The notes beneath the pieces were generated by a model. It saw only the letters and a program-made list of their open reading frames with translations. It was not told the origin of the DNA and searched no databases. Made by a program: the position numbers and the translations under genes. From an uncultured Clostridium sp. (GTDB lineage Bacteria > Bacillota > Clostridia > TANB77 > CAG-508), in NCBI GenBank assembly GCA_948470605.1, contig CAOKPI010000004.1, positions 1 to 64,000 on the forward strand: a stretch of DNA of 64,000 nucleotides, written 5' to 3'. Each line of letters starts with the position of its first letter. Positions within the stretch are counted from its first letter, which is position 1. Of the stretch, positions 11,732-22,098 are shown in pieces.

Positions 11732-11840
11732 ATATAATTTTTTATTATGTTTTATTTATATTCCCTTTTTTTATTATATATATTTTTTGTCCCATTGTCA
11801 ACAAAATTGTCGTTTTATGTGAATTTTTATATAACAAAAT

Positions 11841-13034
11841 TTATTTACTATATCCCGTCTTTTTTATAATACTACTACTAATGTTTTTTACCGTTTGTGA
11901 TGGCGTATAATCTGGTTCTCCAAAAGCCTCTTTGTGCAGTTGACTTACATTACTTTGTAACGTAATTGGCACACCATACCATCTATCTAACGTAATTCCT
12001 TTTGTATCATATGGCCAACCAATACTTTCTGATATTTTAAAGCTAGCAGCACTTGGCATTAAGGCAAAAATATCTCCTGCTGTTATATTGGTATATACTT
12101 TTGGCAAAATAAAATCTACAAAGCTATTCATTTCACCTATATTTTTTGTTTTCAATTTATTGGTCATAGCCTCAATTACAGTTCTCATTCTTTCCGTTCT
12201 TTTATAATCTCCCCCAGCTGTATAACGAATTCTTGAGTAAGCAACTGCTTGCACGCCATTTAAAGCTTGTCTACCTGTTGATGTTACTTTGGCATTTGAT
12301 TTTCCTGTTACTCTCGCTGTTTCATCTATATAAGAATTCAAATATTTTAATTCTTCTTGTGATTCCACATTAATACTTACCCCTCCTAATTTATCAACCG
12401 CTTCTGCCACAGAATCAAAATTAACTGTAACAAATTCTTTGATATTTAAATCCAAGTTTGTATTTAATGTTTTGATAGCTAGTGGTGCTGAACCATAAGA
12501 ATAAGCATGTGTTATTTTATCTAATCCATGTCCTTCTATTTGTACAAAAGTATCTCGATAAACAGAAATTAATTTTACCTCTTTTGTTTTATTGTTAATA
12601 CTTGCTACAATAATACAATCACTTCTATTTCCTTTATCTAAGTTATCATCTCTACTATCTACCCCAAAAATAGCAATATTTCGATAGCCAGATAAATTGT
12701 CAGACACTTCATCTGAAATCCCCAAATCGCCTTCATCAATATCTACTTGTTGTAATTTTCCTAATTTATTACTAATAAACCAATAAATACTTCCTACTAA
12801 AATAGCCAATAAAATAACTAATACTAAAACTATTTTCCCAAATAATTTTAATTTTCCTTTTTTCCTCTTTCCTTTTTTGTGATTGGTACGATTATTATTT
12901 TCTTTTCTCATTATTTGTGACCTTTCTTCTCTCCTATTTTTTTGAAATGCTTTTGGTAATTCCTCATCTTCTCTATTCTTCTGAAATGCCTTTGGTAATT
13001 CATCTTCTTCCTCATAACTATGTTTCCCTGCCAT
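11841..13034 (-). CDS. LCP family (LytR-CpsA-Psr) cell wall/polysaccharide ligase
   Basis: NIAIFGVDSRDDNLDKGNRSDCIIVASINNKTKEVKLISVYRDTFV..RIRYTAGGDYKRTERM. Confidence 0.93.
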   Translation of the reverse strand: MAGKHSYEEEDELPKAFQKNREDEELPKAFQKNRREERSQIMRKENNNRTNHKKGKRKKGKLKLFGKIVLVLVILLAILVGSIYWFISNKLGKLQQVDIDEGDLGISDEVSDNLSGYRNIAIFGVDSRDDNLDKGNRSDCIIVASINNKTKEVKLISVYRDTFVQIEGHGLDKITHAYSYGSAPLAIKTLNTNLDLNIKEFVTVNFDSVAEAVDKLGGVSINVESQEELKYLNSYIDETARVTGKSNAKVTSTGRQALNGVQAVAYSRIRYTAGGDYKRTERMRTVIEAMTNKLKTKNIGEMNSFVDFILPKVYTNITAGDIFALMPSAASFKISESIGWPYDTKGITLDRWYGVPITLQSNVSQLHKEAFGEPDYTPSQTVKNISSSIIKKTGYSK

Positions 13035-13088
13035 TTTTATTCCTCCGTCCTTACTTTTAATTTATTACTATTATACTATTTATTATTT

Positions 13089-13454
13089 TTATTTACAAGC
13101 TTTAATACTATCTATTCTATATTGTAATCCTGTTGTTAATTTATCGATTCGTTTATCTGTTATATCTGTATATTTTCTATATTCTATTAACTTACTTTTG
13201 TATTCCTCAACTAAACCATCCAGTTTTGAAATATCAAATTTTGCTACATTAATATAATTTAAATATTTTGAAAATGGCATTTCTACCGATGAAAAGAATT
13301 TTCCTGTTCTATCATAAAAATTAATTTCATCTAATGTTTTATCACATTCCATACATTCTCCTGTATCAAATATAGGAGTTACTTTTTCCCCTTTCCTTTT
13401 ATTGTACATAAAACTACATCTTATTTGGCATTTCAATACCCAATAAACCTGCAC
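13089..13454 (-). CDS. Hypothetical protein (real start probably at the internal MYNKRKG)
   Basis: ORF between the LCP gene and argS; overlaps the argS end. Confidence 0.4.
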   Translation of the reverse strand: MQVYWVLKCQIRCSFMYNKRKGEKVTPIFDTGECMECDKTLDEINFYDRTGKFFSSVEMPFSKYLNYINVAKFDISKLDGLVEEYKSKLIEYRKYTDITDKRIDKLTTGLQYRIDSIKACK

Positions 13455-15121
13455 CTATTTTCAAAACCTTGCCAACACTATAGGTTAGGTAAACTCTAGC
13501 ATCTTGCAACTCTTTATCCTCAACCATAATTTTATTCTCATTATAAAAACTACTAAACGCCTTCGCCAAATCAATCAAATATCTTGCCAAAATAGAAGGC
13601 TCGTCCTTCTCTGTCACTTGTATTAAAACATCTTGAAAAGCATACATTAACTTAAGAATAGCTTGTGAATACTCATCTAATAACTTTTCTGTATTAATTC
13701 CCTCTACTTTTGGCAAATATCCCACTTTTTCTAATACACTTTTCGTTCGTACATATGTATATTGGATATAAGGTCCTGTTTCTCCTTGAAAATTCAATAC
13801 ATGACCCCAATCAAATACTTGGTCTTTAATAATGGTATTCGCTAAATTATGAAAAACAACTGCTCCTATCCCAATCTTTTTAGCCTCTATTTCTGGCGTT
13901 TCCATTTCTGGATTCTTTTCTTTTATGACATCTTCTACTCGATGAATGGCTTCTGTCAGTAAGTCCTCTACTTTTATCACATTACCTTCTCTCGTAGACA
14001 TCTTTCCTGTACTTAATCGTACCATACCATATTGTACATGTCTTAGCCCTTGTTTGCATTTCTCTGGTATATCCAAATATTTAGCCACTTCAAATAATTG
14101 TTTAAAATGCAAAGCTTGTTCATAAGCTACTACATATAAAGATTTATCAAAATCATAGGTTTGTGCTCTGTAACGAATAGCCGCTAAATCTCTTGTGACA
14201 TAAATACTAGAACCATTCGATTTTTTTATCATGCACACGCCTAAGCCTTTATCCTCTAAATCAACAATTTGAGCTCCTTCTGATTCTTGTAAAATATTGG
14301 CTTGTTCTAATAATTCATAAACTTTATCCATTTTATCAATATAAAAAGATTCTCCAATTACAGCATCAAACCCGAATACCTAGCATATCATAGATTTTTT
14401 GAAATTCCTTTAAACTGACGGTTTTAAATCTTTCCCACAACTCTACACAATAGTTATCCTTTTGTTCTAATAATCGAAAGTTCTCTCTACAAGCATCTAA
14501 AACTGTTTCATCTTCTTTACAAAGTTCATTAATTCTAACATAGATTTTCATTAATTCTTCAATGGGATTATCGTCTAAATTATATTCATTCCCCCATCTT
14601 TTGTAACCTTCTATCAATTTTCCAAATTGTGTCCCATAGTCTCCTAAATGATTCATACCAATCGTATGATATCCTAAATATTGATATATGTTATATAAAG
14701 CTGACCCTATCACAGTTGTTCTTAAATGCCCAATATGGAATGGTTTGGCAATGTTAGGAGAAGAGTATTCCACTAAAATATTTTTACCTTTTCCCATTTC
14801 TGATTTTCCATATGCTTCATTTTTATCTATCTCTGTTAATACTTCTTTGGCTAAAGCCTGTCCATTGCTATAAAAATTCAGATAGCCACCTAACACCTCT
14901 ATCTTTTCTATAATGGTTTCATCCATTACTAACTTGTCTTTTATTTCATTGGCTATTTGTGGCGGTGCTTTTTTCAACTCTTTGGCAAGACGAAAACAAG
15001 GAAATGCATAATCTCCATTTTTTACGTCTTTTGGTATTTCTATGTATGCTTCTAATTCTTTTTCCTCCAAATTAGTTGCTTTCGCAATTTGTTTCGCAAT
15101 TTCTTGTTTAAAATTTGTCAT
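13414..15121 (-). CDS. argS: Arginyl-tRNA synthetase, split by a +1 event at CGG 14372..14374
   Basis: ORFs 14366..15121 (SPNIAKPFHIGHLRTT) and 13414..14331 (KMSTREGNVIKVEDLL) join as DMLGI-G-FDAVIGESFYIDKMDKVYELL. Confidence 0.93.
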
Positions 15122-15133
15122 GTTTCCTCCTTT

Positions 15134-15273
15134 GAGACAAAGGGGACAGGTTTAAAATGTCTCACTTTTTTTGTCGAATTTTAATTTATTTATATTTTCT
15201 ATTTAATAGCTCAATTTTCGACATCTTTCTTTCAATTTTGTGAGACATTTCAAACCTGTCCCTCTTATCTCAC
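15134..15273. repeat. REPIN-like pair, family B
   Basis: gagacaaaggggacaggtttaaaatgtctcac ... gtgagacatttcaaacctgtccctcttatctcac. Confidence 0.8.
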
Positions 15274-15482
15274 AATTTTATATTTTCAGCATAAGTTGGA
15301 TGGAGTACCTTCATATTCTTCATTGATTCTATTGATACACTATAATACAATAGCTTCACAATCTATTTTTTCTAATATCATTCTTTTTATTGTTTCTAAT
15401 TTTTCTTTCACAAGAGCTATCCTCCTTCTTTTAAGAATACTATTAACTTAAAATAGATTACACCTTAAGTTGACAGCATTAT

Positions 15483-16481
15483 TTATCTCTCTATATAATG
15501 CCAAGCATCTCGGCACATATCCTCTAATGTTTTGGTTGCTTCCCAATCCAGCTCACTCTTTGCTTTTTGAGGGTCTGCATAGCAAGTAGCAATATCTCCT
15601 GCTCTTCTAGGTGCTATTTGATAAGGCACTTGTTTGCCAGTTGCCTTTTCAAATGCTTTCACCATATCTAATACACTATAACCTGTTCCTGTTCCTAAAT
15701 TATAAATATATAGACCTTGTCCTTCTTTGTCCAACTTATTCAAGGCTTTTAAATGACCTTTGGCTAAATCTACTACATGGATATAATCTCTAACACCTGT
15801 TCCATCTGGTGTATCATAATCATTACCAAATACGGATAACTCTTTTAATTGTCCATTGGCTACACGAACGATATATGGCATTAAATTATTGGGAATACCT
15901 TGTGGTTCTTCTCCAATCAATCCACTTTCATGAGCTCCTACTGGATTGAAATATCTTAAAATACAGATATCCCATGTGTTGTCTGATTGATATATATCTT
16001 TCAGTATTTGCTCAATAAATAGTTTCGTATTTCCATATGGATTAGTAGTTCCACCTACTTTAGAATTCTCTGTTAACGGAATGGTTTCTGGTTCTCCATA
16101 TACAGTGGCAGAAGAACTGAAGATGAATTTTTTACAGCCATATTTTCTCATGGTATCTAATAACACCAATGCTCCTGAAATATTATTATAATAGTATTCA
16201 ATAGGTTTTTGAACCGATTCTCCCACTGCTTTATAGCCAGCAAAATTGATAACAGCCTCAATTTGCTCTTCTTCAAATACCTTTTCTAGTTGTTCTCTAT
16301 TTTTATAATCCATTTCATAAAATTTAAAGTCTTTTCCTGTTATCTTTTTAATTGATTCTAATACTTTTGCATTACTATTTGAAAAGTTGTCTATGATAAT
16401 GATTTCTTTTCCTTGTTTTAATAATTCTATTGCAGTATGACTTCCAATAAATCCTGCTCCTCCTGGTAATAAAATTGCCAT
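15483..16481 (-). CDS. galE: UDP-glucose 4-epimerase
   Basis: GGAGFIGSHTAIELL.., SSSATVYGEP, NPYGNTKLFIE, YFNPVGAHESGLIGE. Confidence 0.95.
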   Translation of the reverse strand: MAILLPGGAGFIGSHTAIELLKQGKEIIIIDNFSNSNAKVLESIKKITGKDFKFYEMDYKNREQLEKVFEEEQIEAVINFAGYKAVGESVQKPIEYYYNNISGALVLLDTMRKYGCKKFIFSSSATVYGEPETIPLTENSKVGGTTNPYGNTKLFIEQILKDIYQSDNTWDICILRYFNPVGAHESGLIGEEPQGIPNNLMPYIVRVANGQLKELSVFGNDYDTPDGTGVRDYIHVVDLAKGHLKALNKLDKEGQGLYIYNLGTGTGYSVLDMVKAFEKATGKQVPYQIAPRRAGDIATCYADPQKAKSELDWEATKTLEDMCRDAWHYIER

Positions 16482-16513
16482 TTCTTATTCTCCGCCTTTC
16501 TTACGTTTTTTAA

Positions 16514-17902
16514 TTATATTTTCCTTATTTCCACTCCTTCTTTAGTATCCTTTATCTCATAACCTTTCCCTTGAATCAAATCTCTCAAAGCATCTGATTT
16601 TTCCCAATCCTTATTAACTCTTGCTTGTTTACGTTCCTCCACCAAATTCAAAATTTCTTGTGGTATCTCTTCTTGTTGTTTCGGTATAGTTTCTTCTATT
16701 TTTAATCCCAAAACCGTATCAAATTTAGCAAGCAACTCTGCCAATTTAGGAGATTTCTTTTCCTGTCTTACTACTTCCCAAACCACTCCCATTGCTGCTG
16801 GCATATTCAAATCATCATTAATAGCCTCATGAAATTTTTTCTCCCATGATTCTATCTTATCATTTTCTATCTCATCTTTTCCTACTAAATGCAATTGATA
16901 CCCATTTTTTAGTCTTTCCAACGACTTGGAAGCAGCCTCGATTCCATCCCAAGTAAAATTCAATTTATTTCGATAATGGCTCGAAAAGCTAAATAATCGA
17001 TATACCAATGGATTATATCCTTTTTCCATTAAGTCCTTTATTAAATACACATTGCCTAAGCTTTTTGACATTTTTCCGCCATTGATTAGTAAGTACTCTC
17101 CATGTAGCCAGTAATTGGCAGGCATTTTTCCACATTTTCCTTGGCTTTGCGCAATTTCATTTTCATGATGCGTTGGTATTAAGTCAATTCCTCCTGTGTG
17201 GATATCAAATTGCTCTCCTAAATATTTTTGTCCCATAGCAGAGCATTCAATATGCCATCCTGGATAACTTAATCCCCATGGGCTATCCCATTTCATTAAG
17301 TGATTCTCAGGTGCTTTAATCCATAAGGCAAAATCGTATGGATTTCTCTTTTCTGGGTCGACATCCACTCTAGCACCTGCTTTTTGCTCATCTAAATCGA
17401 TAGCAGATAAAATAGGATATTGGTCTAATTTCGCTATATCAAAATATATCGCTGTTGAGGTTTCATAGGCATATCCTTTTTCCATTAATGCTTCCACATA
17501 AGCTAACATATCATAAATATGGTCTGTCGCCTTACAAATAATCTCAGGTGTATCAATATTTAAAGCTTGTAAATCTTGGAAAAATAATTGGGTATAATGT
17601 TCAGCAATTTCCATTGGTGATTTATGTTCTTCTCTTGCTGATTTTAACATTTTGTCTTCCCCTTCATCACCATCAGAAACCAAATGCCCAACATCTGTTA
17701 TGTTCATAGCATGTTTTAAAGTATAACCATTGTATCTCAAGGTTCTTCTTAAAACATCTTGAAACACATTGGTTCTCATATTTCCAATGGTAGCATCTTT
17801 GTAAACCGTTGGTCCACAAGAATAAATTTTAACCTCTTTCTCATCGATTGGCTGAAATTTCTCTTTTGTTTTTGTCAACGTATTATAAAAATAAATATCC
17901 AA
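16514..17902 (-). CDS. cysS: Cysteinyl-tRNA synthetase
   Basis: YSCGPTVYKDATIGNMR, GWHIECSAMGQKYLG, GGKMSKSLGN. Confidence 0.96.
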   Translation of the reverse strand: MDIYFYNTLTKTKEKFQPIDEKEVKIYSCGPTVYKDATIGNMRTNVFQDVLRRTLRYNGYTLKHAMNITDVGHLVSDGDEGEDKMLKSAREEHKSPMEIAEHYTQLFFQDLQALNIDTPEIICKATDHIYDMLAYVEALMEKGYAYETSTAIYFDIAKLDQYPILSAIDLDEQKAGARVDVDPEKRNPYDFALWIKAPENHLMKWDSPWGLSYPGWHIECSAMGQKYLGEQFDIHTGGIDLIPTHHENEIAQSQGKCGKMPANYWLHGEYLLINGGKMSKSLGNVYLIKDLMEKGYNPLVYRLFSFSSHYRNKLNFTWDGIEAASKSLERLKNGYQLHLVGKDEIENDKIESWEKKFHEAINDDLNMPAAMGVVWEVVRQEKKSPKLAELLAKFDTVLGLKIEETIPKQQEEIPQEILNLVEERKQARVNKDWEKSDALRDLIQGKGYEIKDTKEGVEIRKI

Positions 17903-17927
17903 AATGTCTACCTCTTTCTTTTATTTT

Positions 17928-20630
17928 TTACTGATTTCCTTGCTTTTTCGGAGCACTTGTTGAAATATTGGTATTAGTAGTTCCAGCATCTGGTTTTTGA
18001 GTAGGCTTCGTTGTATTTGTACCATTTGTATTTGTTTTATTCGTATTGGTTGTTTTGTTGGTATTCGTATTGGTTTTATTCTCATTTACTGGGGGTTTAT
18101 TGGCTGTATTATTTTGTTTATTATCTACTTTATTCTCTTTTGGTTTTGGTTTTTCCTCTTCCTTTGGTTTGGTATGAATTGGACAAGTTTCCGTTATTTT
18201 TCCCTTTCCTGAATAATTAGAACCGCTAACTGCCTTCCATAGTTGTAATTTTTCTTTTGGCACAAATCCTCCATAATTATTTACTCTAGTTGCTACATAT
18301 TGTGAGCAATATTGTGTTGCTACTTTCCCTGATTCCGAACAAATCGTTTGTGCACTTCTTTTTCCCTCACATTTTTCTGGCAAATTATCTGCTGTAAACA
18401 TTTCTGTATAAGCAGGACATCCTGTTATTACTAAACATCCTGTTGATTTACAAACCGCTTGTTCTACAATACCATTTGGTTTGGTAAAAGTACTTCCAGC
18501 TAACCCTTTGTGAATATCTGTCATGATGGCATCCCAAATTTGTCCTGCTGGATTCACAGCAAATCCTGTTACCTCTTCTTGTTGGTCATAACCAAACCAA
18601 CATGCAGCTGTATAATATGGTGTAAATCCACAAAGCCATCTATCTGTACTGTTATCCGTTGTTCCTGTTTTTGCTGCTACATCCATTCCTGCTATTGCAC
18701 AATAAGTTGCTGTTCCTTTTTTGACTGGTTCTTGTAAAATCGATTTAACAAGATAAGCATTTTGCTCTGATATGACTCTTCTTTTTTCTTGTTCTGGTAC
18801 TAATACCGTATTTCCACTCGTATCTACTACCTTTGCATAAAAAGTTGGCTCAATATATTCACCATTATTGGCAATGGTTGCATAAGCACCTGCCATTTCT
18901 AATGGACTAATTCCCTCTGTTAATCCTCCTATAGCAAGTGGTAAATTTTCATCATTATATTGTACATTATCTTCCGCTTTATACAATGAGGTAACACCAA
19001 AGTTTCGTAAATAATCAATGGATTTACCAGGTGTTAATTCTTTCATAATTTTCACTTCTGGTACATTTTGGGAGTAAGCAATAATATCTCGGATATTGAT
19101 TAAACCTCTATACTTATGACCATCATTTTTAGGCTGATAGCCATTAAAATCAGTTAATACATCATTGTATACTGTCGCTGGCGTAATTACTTTTTCTTGC
19201 AAAGCTGGTGCTATATCTGCAATTGGTTTGATAGAAGAACCTGGTTGTCTTTTACTTTGAGTCGCTCTATTTAAGTTAGCTCCCGTTTTTTGTCCTAATC
19301 CCCCTGAAACACCTAAAACATTTCCTGTTTTATGGTCCATTACTACAACTGCTGCTTGTGTATGTTCATTTTTTAATGTTCCATTATCATTTTTATCCCT
19401 TCCTGCTCGGATATAAGTATCTTTTAGCGTTTCTTGTTCTAGTCTTGTTTGAATGCCAGCATCTACTGTCGAATAAATCGTAAGTCCGCTACTATATACA
19501 TAATTTTTAGCCAACTCTCTTGAAATATCTTTTTCTTCCATAACCTGTGAAATAACTTGTTCAATAACAGCATCTGTATGATAAGAATAACCAGAAGATG
19601 TTGTCATTTCACCTTTTTGGAATGGTAATCCTGCTTCTGCTTTTGCAATCGCTGTATCATATTCTTGTTGATCTGTCACATAACCAAGTTCCTTCATTTT
19701 AGCTAAAACCGTTTTTGTTTTATTTTTAATTTTTTCTGTGTTATCTTTGCTCGCATCAAATGGATCATAAGCATTTGGTGAACTATTAATTCCTGCCATA
19801 AAAGCACATTCTGCTAAATCTAAATCTTTTGCACTTTTATTAAAATAATACTCTGCTCCTAATTCCACACCATGTAAATTGCTAGAACCTACAAATAAAA
19901 TGTTTAAATATAGTTCCAAAATTTGGTCTTTGGATATCATTCTTTCTACTTGGTAGGCTTTTGCCCATTCTTTTACTTTTCTCATAATGCCTTCCATGCC
20001 AGATGCTTCATCATCCTTTGTGATATTTTTTACCAATTGTTGTGTAATCGTACTTCCTCCATAAGAACTCTTTCTAAACACTGTATTTACAATCGCTCCT
20101 GCTGTTCTTTTAAAATCCACTCCACTATGTTTATAATATCTTTCGTCCTCAATTGCTACATAGGCTTTTGGTAAATAATCAGCCATATCCTCTAATGTGA
20201 TAACTTTTCTCTTCTCGTCGCCACTTAAGTTAGCAATAACAGCTCCATTATTATCTACAATAACGGAATTGGCTGCTCCTATTTTTAATTCTTCTTTTGT
20301 GATTTCAAATTCATCACCAAATAGTCCAAAAAACATTCCTGCAACAATTCCTGCTCCAATCACGCATAACAACAAAAATAGAACTAACATTATTTTCAAT
20401 GTTAATACTAATTTTGGATGTCGATTCGAAAATTTATTCTTTTGTGACTTTCTAACTTCTGGCTTTTTCGTCTGTGTATTGGCTCCTGATTTCTTCTTTT
20501 GCATCGTTTCCCTTTTTTTATTATTTGCTACTTTATGTGGTTTTGTCTTTTCTCTATTATCTGTGTGTTTTCCCTTATTACTTGGCATTTTTGTTTCCTC
20601 CTTGCCAATTTTATAATTTGACAAATACAT
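17928..20630 (-). CDS. Class A penicillin-binding protein (transglycosylase/transpeptidase)
   Basis: EDERYYKHSGVD, GGSTITQQLVKN, QPGSSIKPIADIAPA, KTGTTDNSTDRW; Asn/Thr-rich C-terminal tail. Confidence 0.95.
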   Translation of the reverse strand: MYLSNYKIGKEETKMPSNKGKHTDNREKTKPHKVANNKKRETMQKKKSGANTQTKKPEVRKSQKNKFSNRHPKLVLTLKIMLVLFLLLCVIGAGIVAGMFFGLFGDEFEITKEELKIGAANSVIVDNNGAVIANLSGDEKRKVITLEDMADYLPKAYVAIEDERYYKHSGVDFKRTAGAIVNTVFRKSSYGGSTITQQLVKNITKDDEASGMEGIMRKVKEWAKAYQVERMISKDQILELYLNILFVGSSNLHGVELGAEYYFNKSAKDLDLAECAFMAGINSSPNAYDPFDASKDNTEKIKNKTKTVLAKMKELGYVTDQQEYDTAIAKAEAGLPFQKGEMTTSSGYSYHTDAVIEQVISQVMEEKDISRELAKNYVYSSGLTIYSTVDAGIQTRLEQETLKDTYIRAGRDKNDNGTLKNEHTQAAVVVMDHKTGNVLGVSGGLGQKTGANLNRATQSKRQPGSSIKPIADIAPALQEKVITPATVYNDVLTDFNGYQPKNDGHKYRGLINIRDIIAYSQNVPEVKIMKELTPGKSIDYLRNFGVTSLYKAEDNVQYNDENLPLAIGGLTEGISPLEMAGAYATIANNGEYIEPTFYAKVVDTSGNTVLVPEQEKRRVISEQNAYLVKSILQEPVKKGTATYCAIAGMDVAAKTGTTDNSTDRWLCGFTPYYTAACWFGYDQQEEVTGFAVNPAGQIWDAIMTDIHKGLAGSTFTKPNGIVEQAVCKSTGCLVITGCPAYTEMFTADNLPEKCEGKRSAQTICSESGKVATQYCSQYVATRVNNYGGFVPKEKLQLWKAVSGSNYSGKGKITETCPIHTKPKEEEKPKPKENKVDNKQNNTANKPPVNENKTNTNTNKTTNTNKTNTNGTNTTKPTQKPDAGTTNTNISTSAPKKQGNQ

Positions 20631-20697
20631 TATATTATATTTTTAAAAAAAAGGAAAGCATTTATTAGAATTTTTAAGAAATGATTTTGGAGAATTA

Positions 20698-20982
20698 GGA
20701 CATGGGGACGTAGATAATGTCCCTAAATACTCAAAATTGCTAACTTAATGTGTTATCTATTATTTTTGCAACATCGCGTAAGCGACCAGCCACTGCATAC
20801 TGCCACTGTAACAAGCAAAGCTTTAACAGTGGACAGCAAAACGAGCAAAGCGAGTGCGATTGGAGCAACCATCCATTTTAAAAATCAGAAGGTTACGACA
20901 CACAAGGTGTAAAAAAATAATAGATAACACATTAAGTTGATGCATTATTTATGATAGGGACATTATCTACGTCCCCATGTCC
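20698..20982. repeat. REPIN-like pair, family A (interrupted by fold-back element copy 1)
   Basis: ggacatggggacgtagataatgtccc ... gggacattatctacgtccccatgtcc. Confidence 0.85.
20741..20939. repeat. Structured fold-back element copy 1
   Basis: Outer stem TAACTTAATGTGTTATCTATTATTTTT / AAAAATAATAGATAACACATTAAGTT; core gcgtaagcgaccagccactgcatactgCCACTGTaacaagcaaagctttaACAGTGG. Confidence 0.9.
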
Positions 20983-20988
20983 TATGTC

Positions 20989-21843
20989 CTAAACAATGGT
21001 ATTCATTCCAACTAATTGAGTAATCCTCACTCTATCTTTTTCCACTTGTTTCATAAATTCCTGAAAAGGTTGTTTTTTATTCATTTGAGCCTCATATATT
21101 TCCGATGTTTTATATTTTGTATTTTTATCATAATCAAATTCCTCTCTATCTTGGAATTCTATCTCATAATCATTGATACATATTCCATTAAACCTCTTCT
21201 TTTCTATTTTTACATTTCCTCTAAGATTAACAATCATTGCATTTTCATAAATATTATATTGATTGATTAATTCAGAAGGAAAATCCACATTTAAAATCAG
21301 GTTTGATTTCGCTAAACCTTTTCTTTTATTGTTGCCTACTGTTATCATGATGCCATCTTGTTCTAAGATTTGTTTTTCTATCTTTCTAAATTTTTGAATA
21401 TGATTAGTTACAATATTAACTCTTTTGTATTCTTTTGCTATATTTCTTATATTCGCCAGCATATTTTCTGTTACATCATTGACTAAAATAGATATTTGTG
21501 TTTCTTCTTTTTTCATTTGTTTTTTTTCTAAAATATAATCTAACACTTTACCAGAAAGTGCCTCAAATAGCCATCTTCCTTCTGCTATTTCCAAAGAATA
21601 AGAATGTAATAAATTTACATACTCTTCTTGCTTTTGTATGTTTTGACTAATCACAATTCTTTTACTAATTGTTTTATCTAATATCTTTTTTGTTTTTCTA
21701 GCTAATTTAATTGCTTTTCTACTAGCTATTTTTTCTGCTCCAATTGGCAAAATAATTTTGTCTTCTCTTAATTGAATTACATTAAATATTTTAAAAATAA
21801 AATTGAGCTTGTCAGCCTCTTGTATACAATACAAAAAAATCAC
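20989..21843 (-). CDS. Conserved hypothetical protein
   Basis: 284 aa ORF with a coherent mixed alpha/beta sequence; no family recognised. Confidence 0.55.
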   Translation of the reverse strand: MIFLYCIQEADKLNFIFKIFNVIQLREDKIILPIGAEKIASRKAIKLARKTKKILDKTISKRIVISQNIQKQEEYVNLLHSYSLEIAEGRWLFEALSGKVLDYILEKKQMKKEETQISILVNDVTENMLANIRNIAKEYKRVNIVTNHIQKFRKIEKQILEQDGIMITVGNNKRKGLAKSNLILNVDFPSELINQYNIYENAMIVNLRGNVKIEKKRFNGICINDYEIEFQDREEFDYDKNTKYKTSEIYEAQMNKKQPFQEFMKQVEKDRVRITQLVGMNTIV

Positions 21844-21887
21844 TCTCCTATACTTTATTCAAGTATATGAAAGTGATTCTCTTATTA

Positions 21888-22081
21888 TAACTGTTGAAAT
21901 CTATTATTTTGAAACACCGCGTAAGCGACCAGCCACTGCATACTGCCACTGTAACAAGCAAAGCTTTAACAGTGGACAGCAAAACGAGCCTTTGGCAAGT
22001 AGCATTGGAGCAACCATCTATATTTAAACTAGGAGGGTTGCGACACACAAGGTGTAAAAAAATAATAGATTTCAACAGTTA
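21888..22081. repeat. Structured fold-back element copy 2
   Basis: Same core as copy 1 but a different outer stem, TAACTGTTGAAATCTATTATTTT / AAAATAATAGATTTCAACAGTTA. Confidence 0.9.
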
Positions 22082-22098
22082 ATAATAAATTGAATACT

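Noticed and set aside
15122-15482. T-box or other riboswitch upstream of argS
   Set aside because: No T-box or antiterminator consensus seen; the gap is filled by a REPIN-B pair.
21848-22082. ORFs 21848..22075 (-) and 21894..22082 (+) as proteins
   Set aside because: They lie wholly in the structured fold-back element, overlap on both strands, and have no start context.
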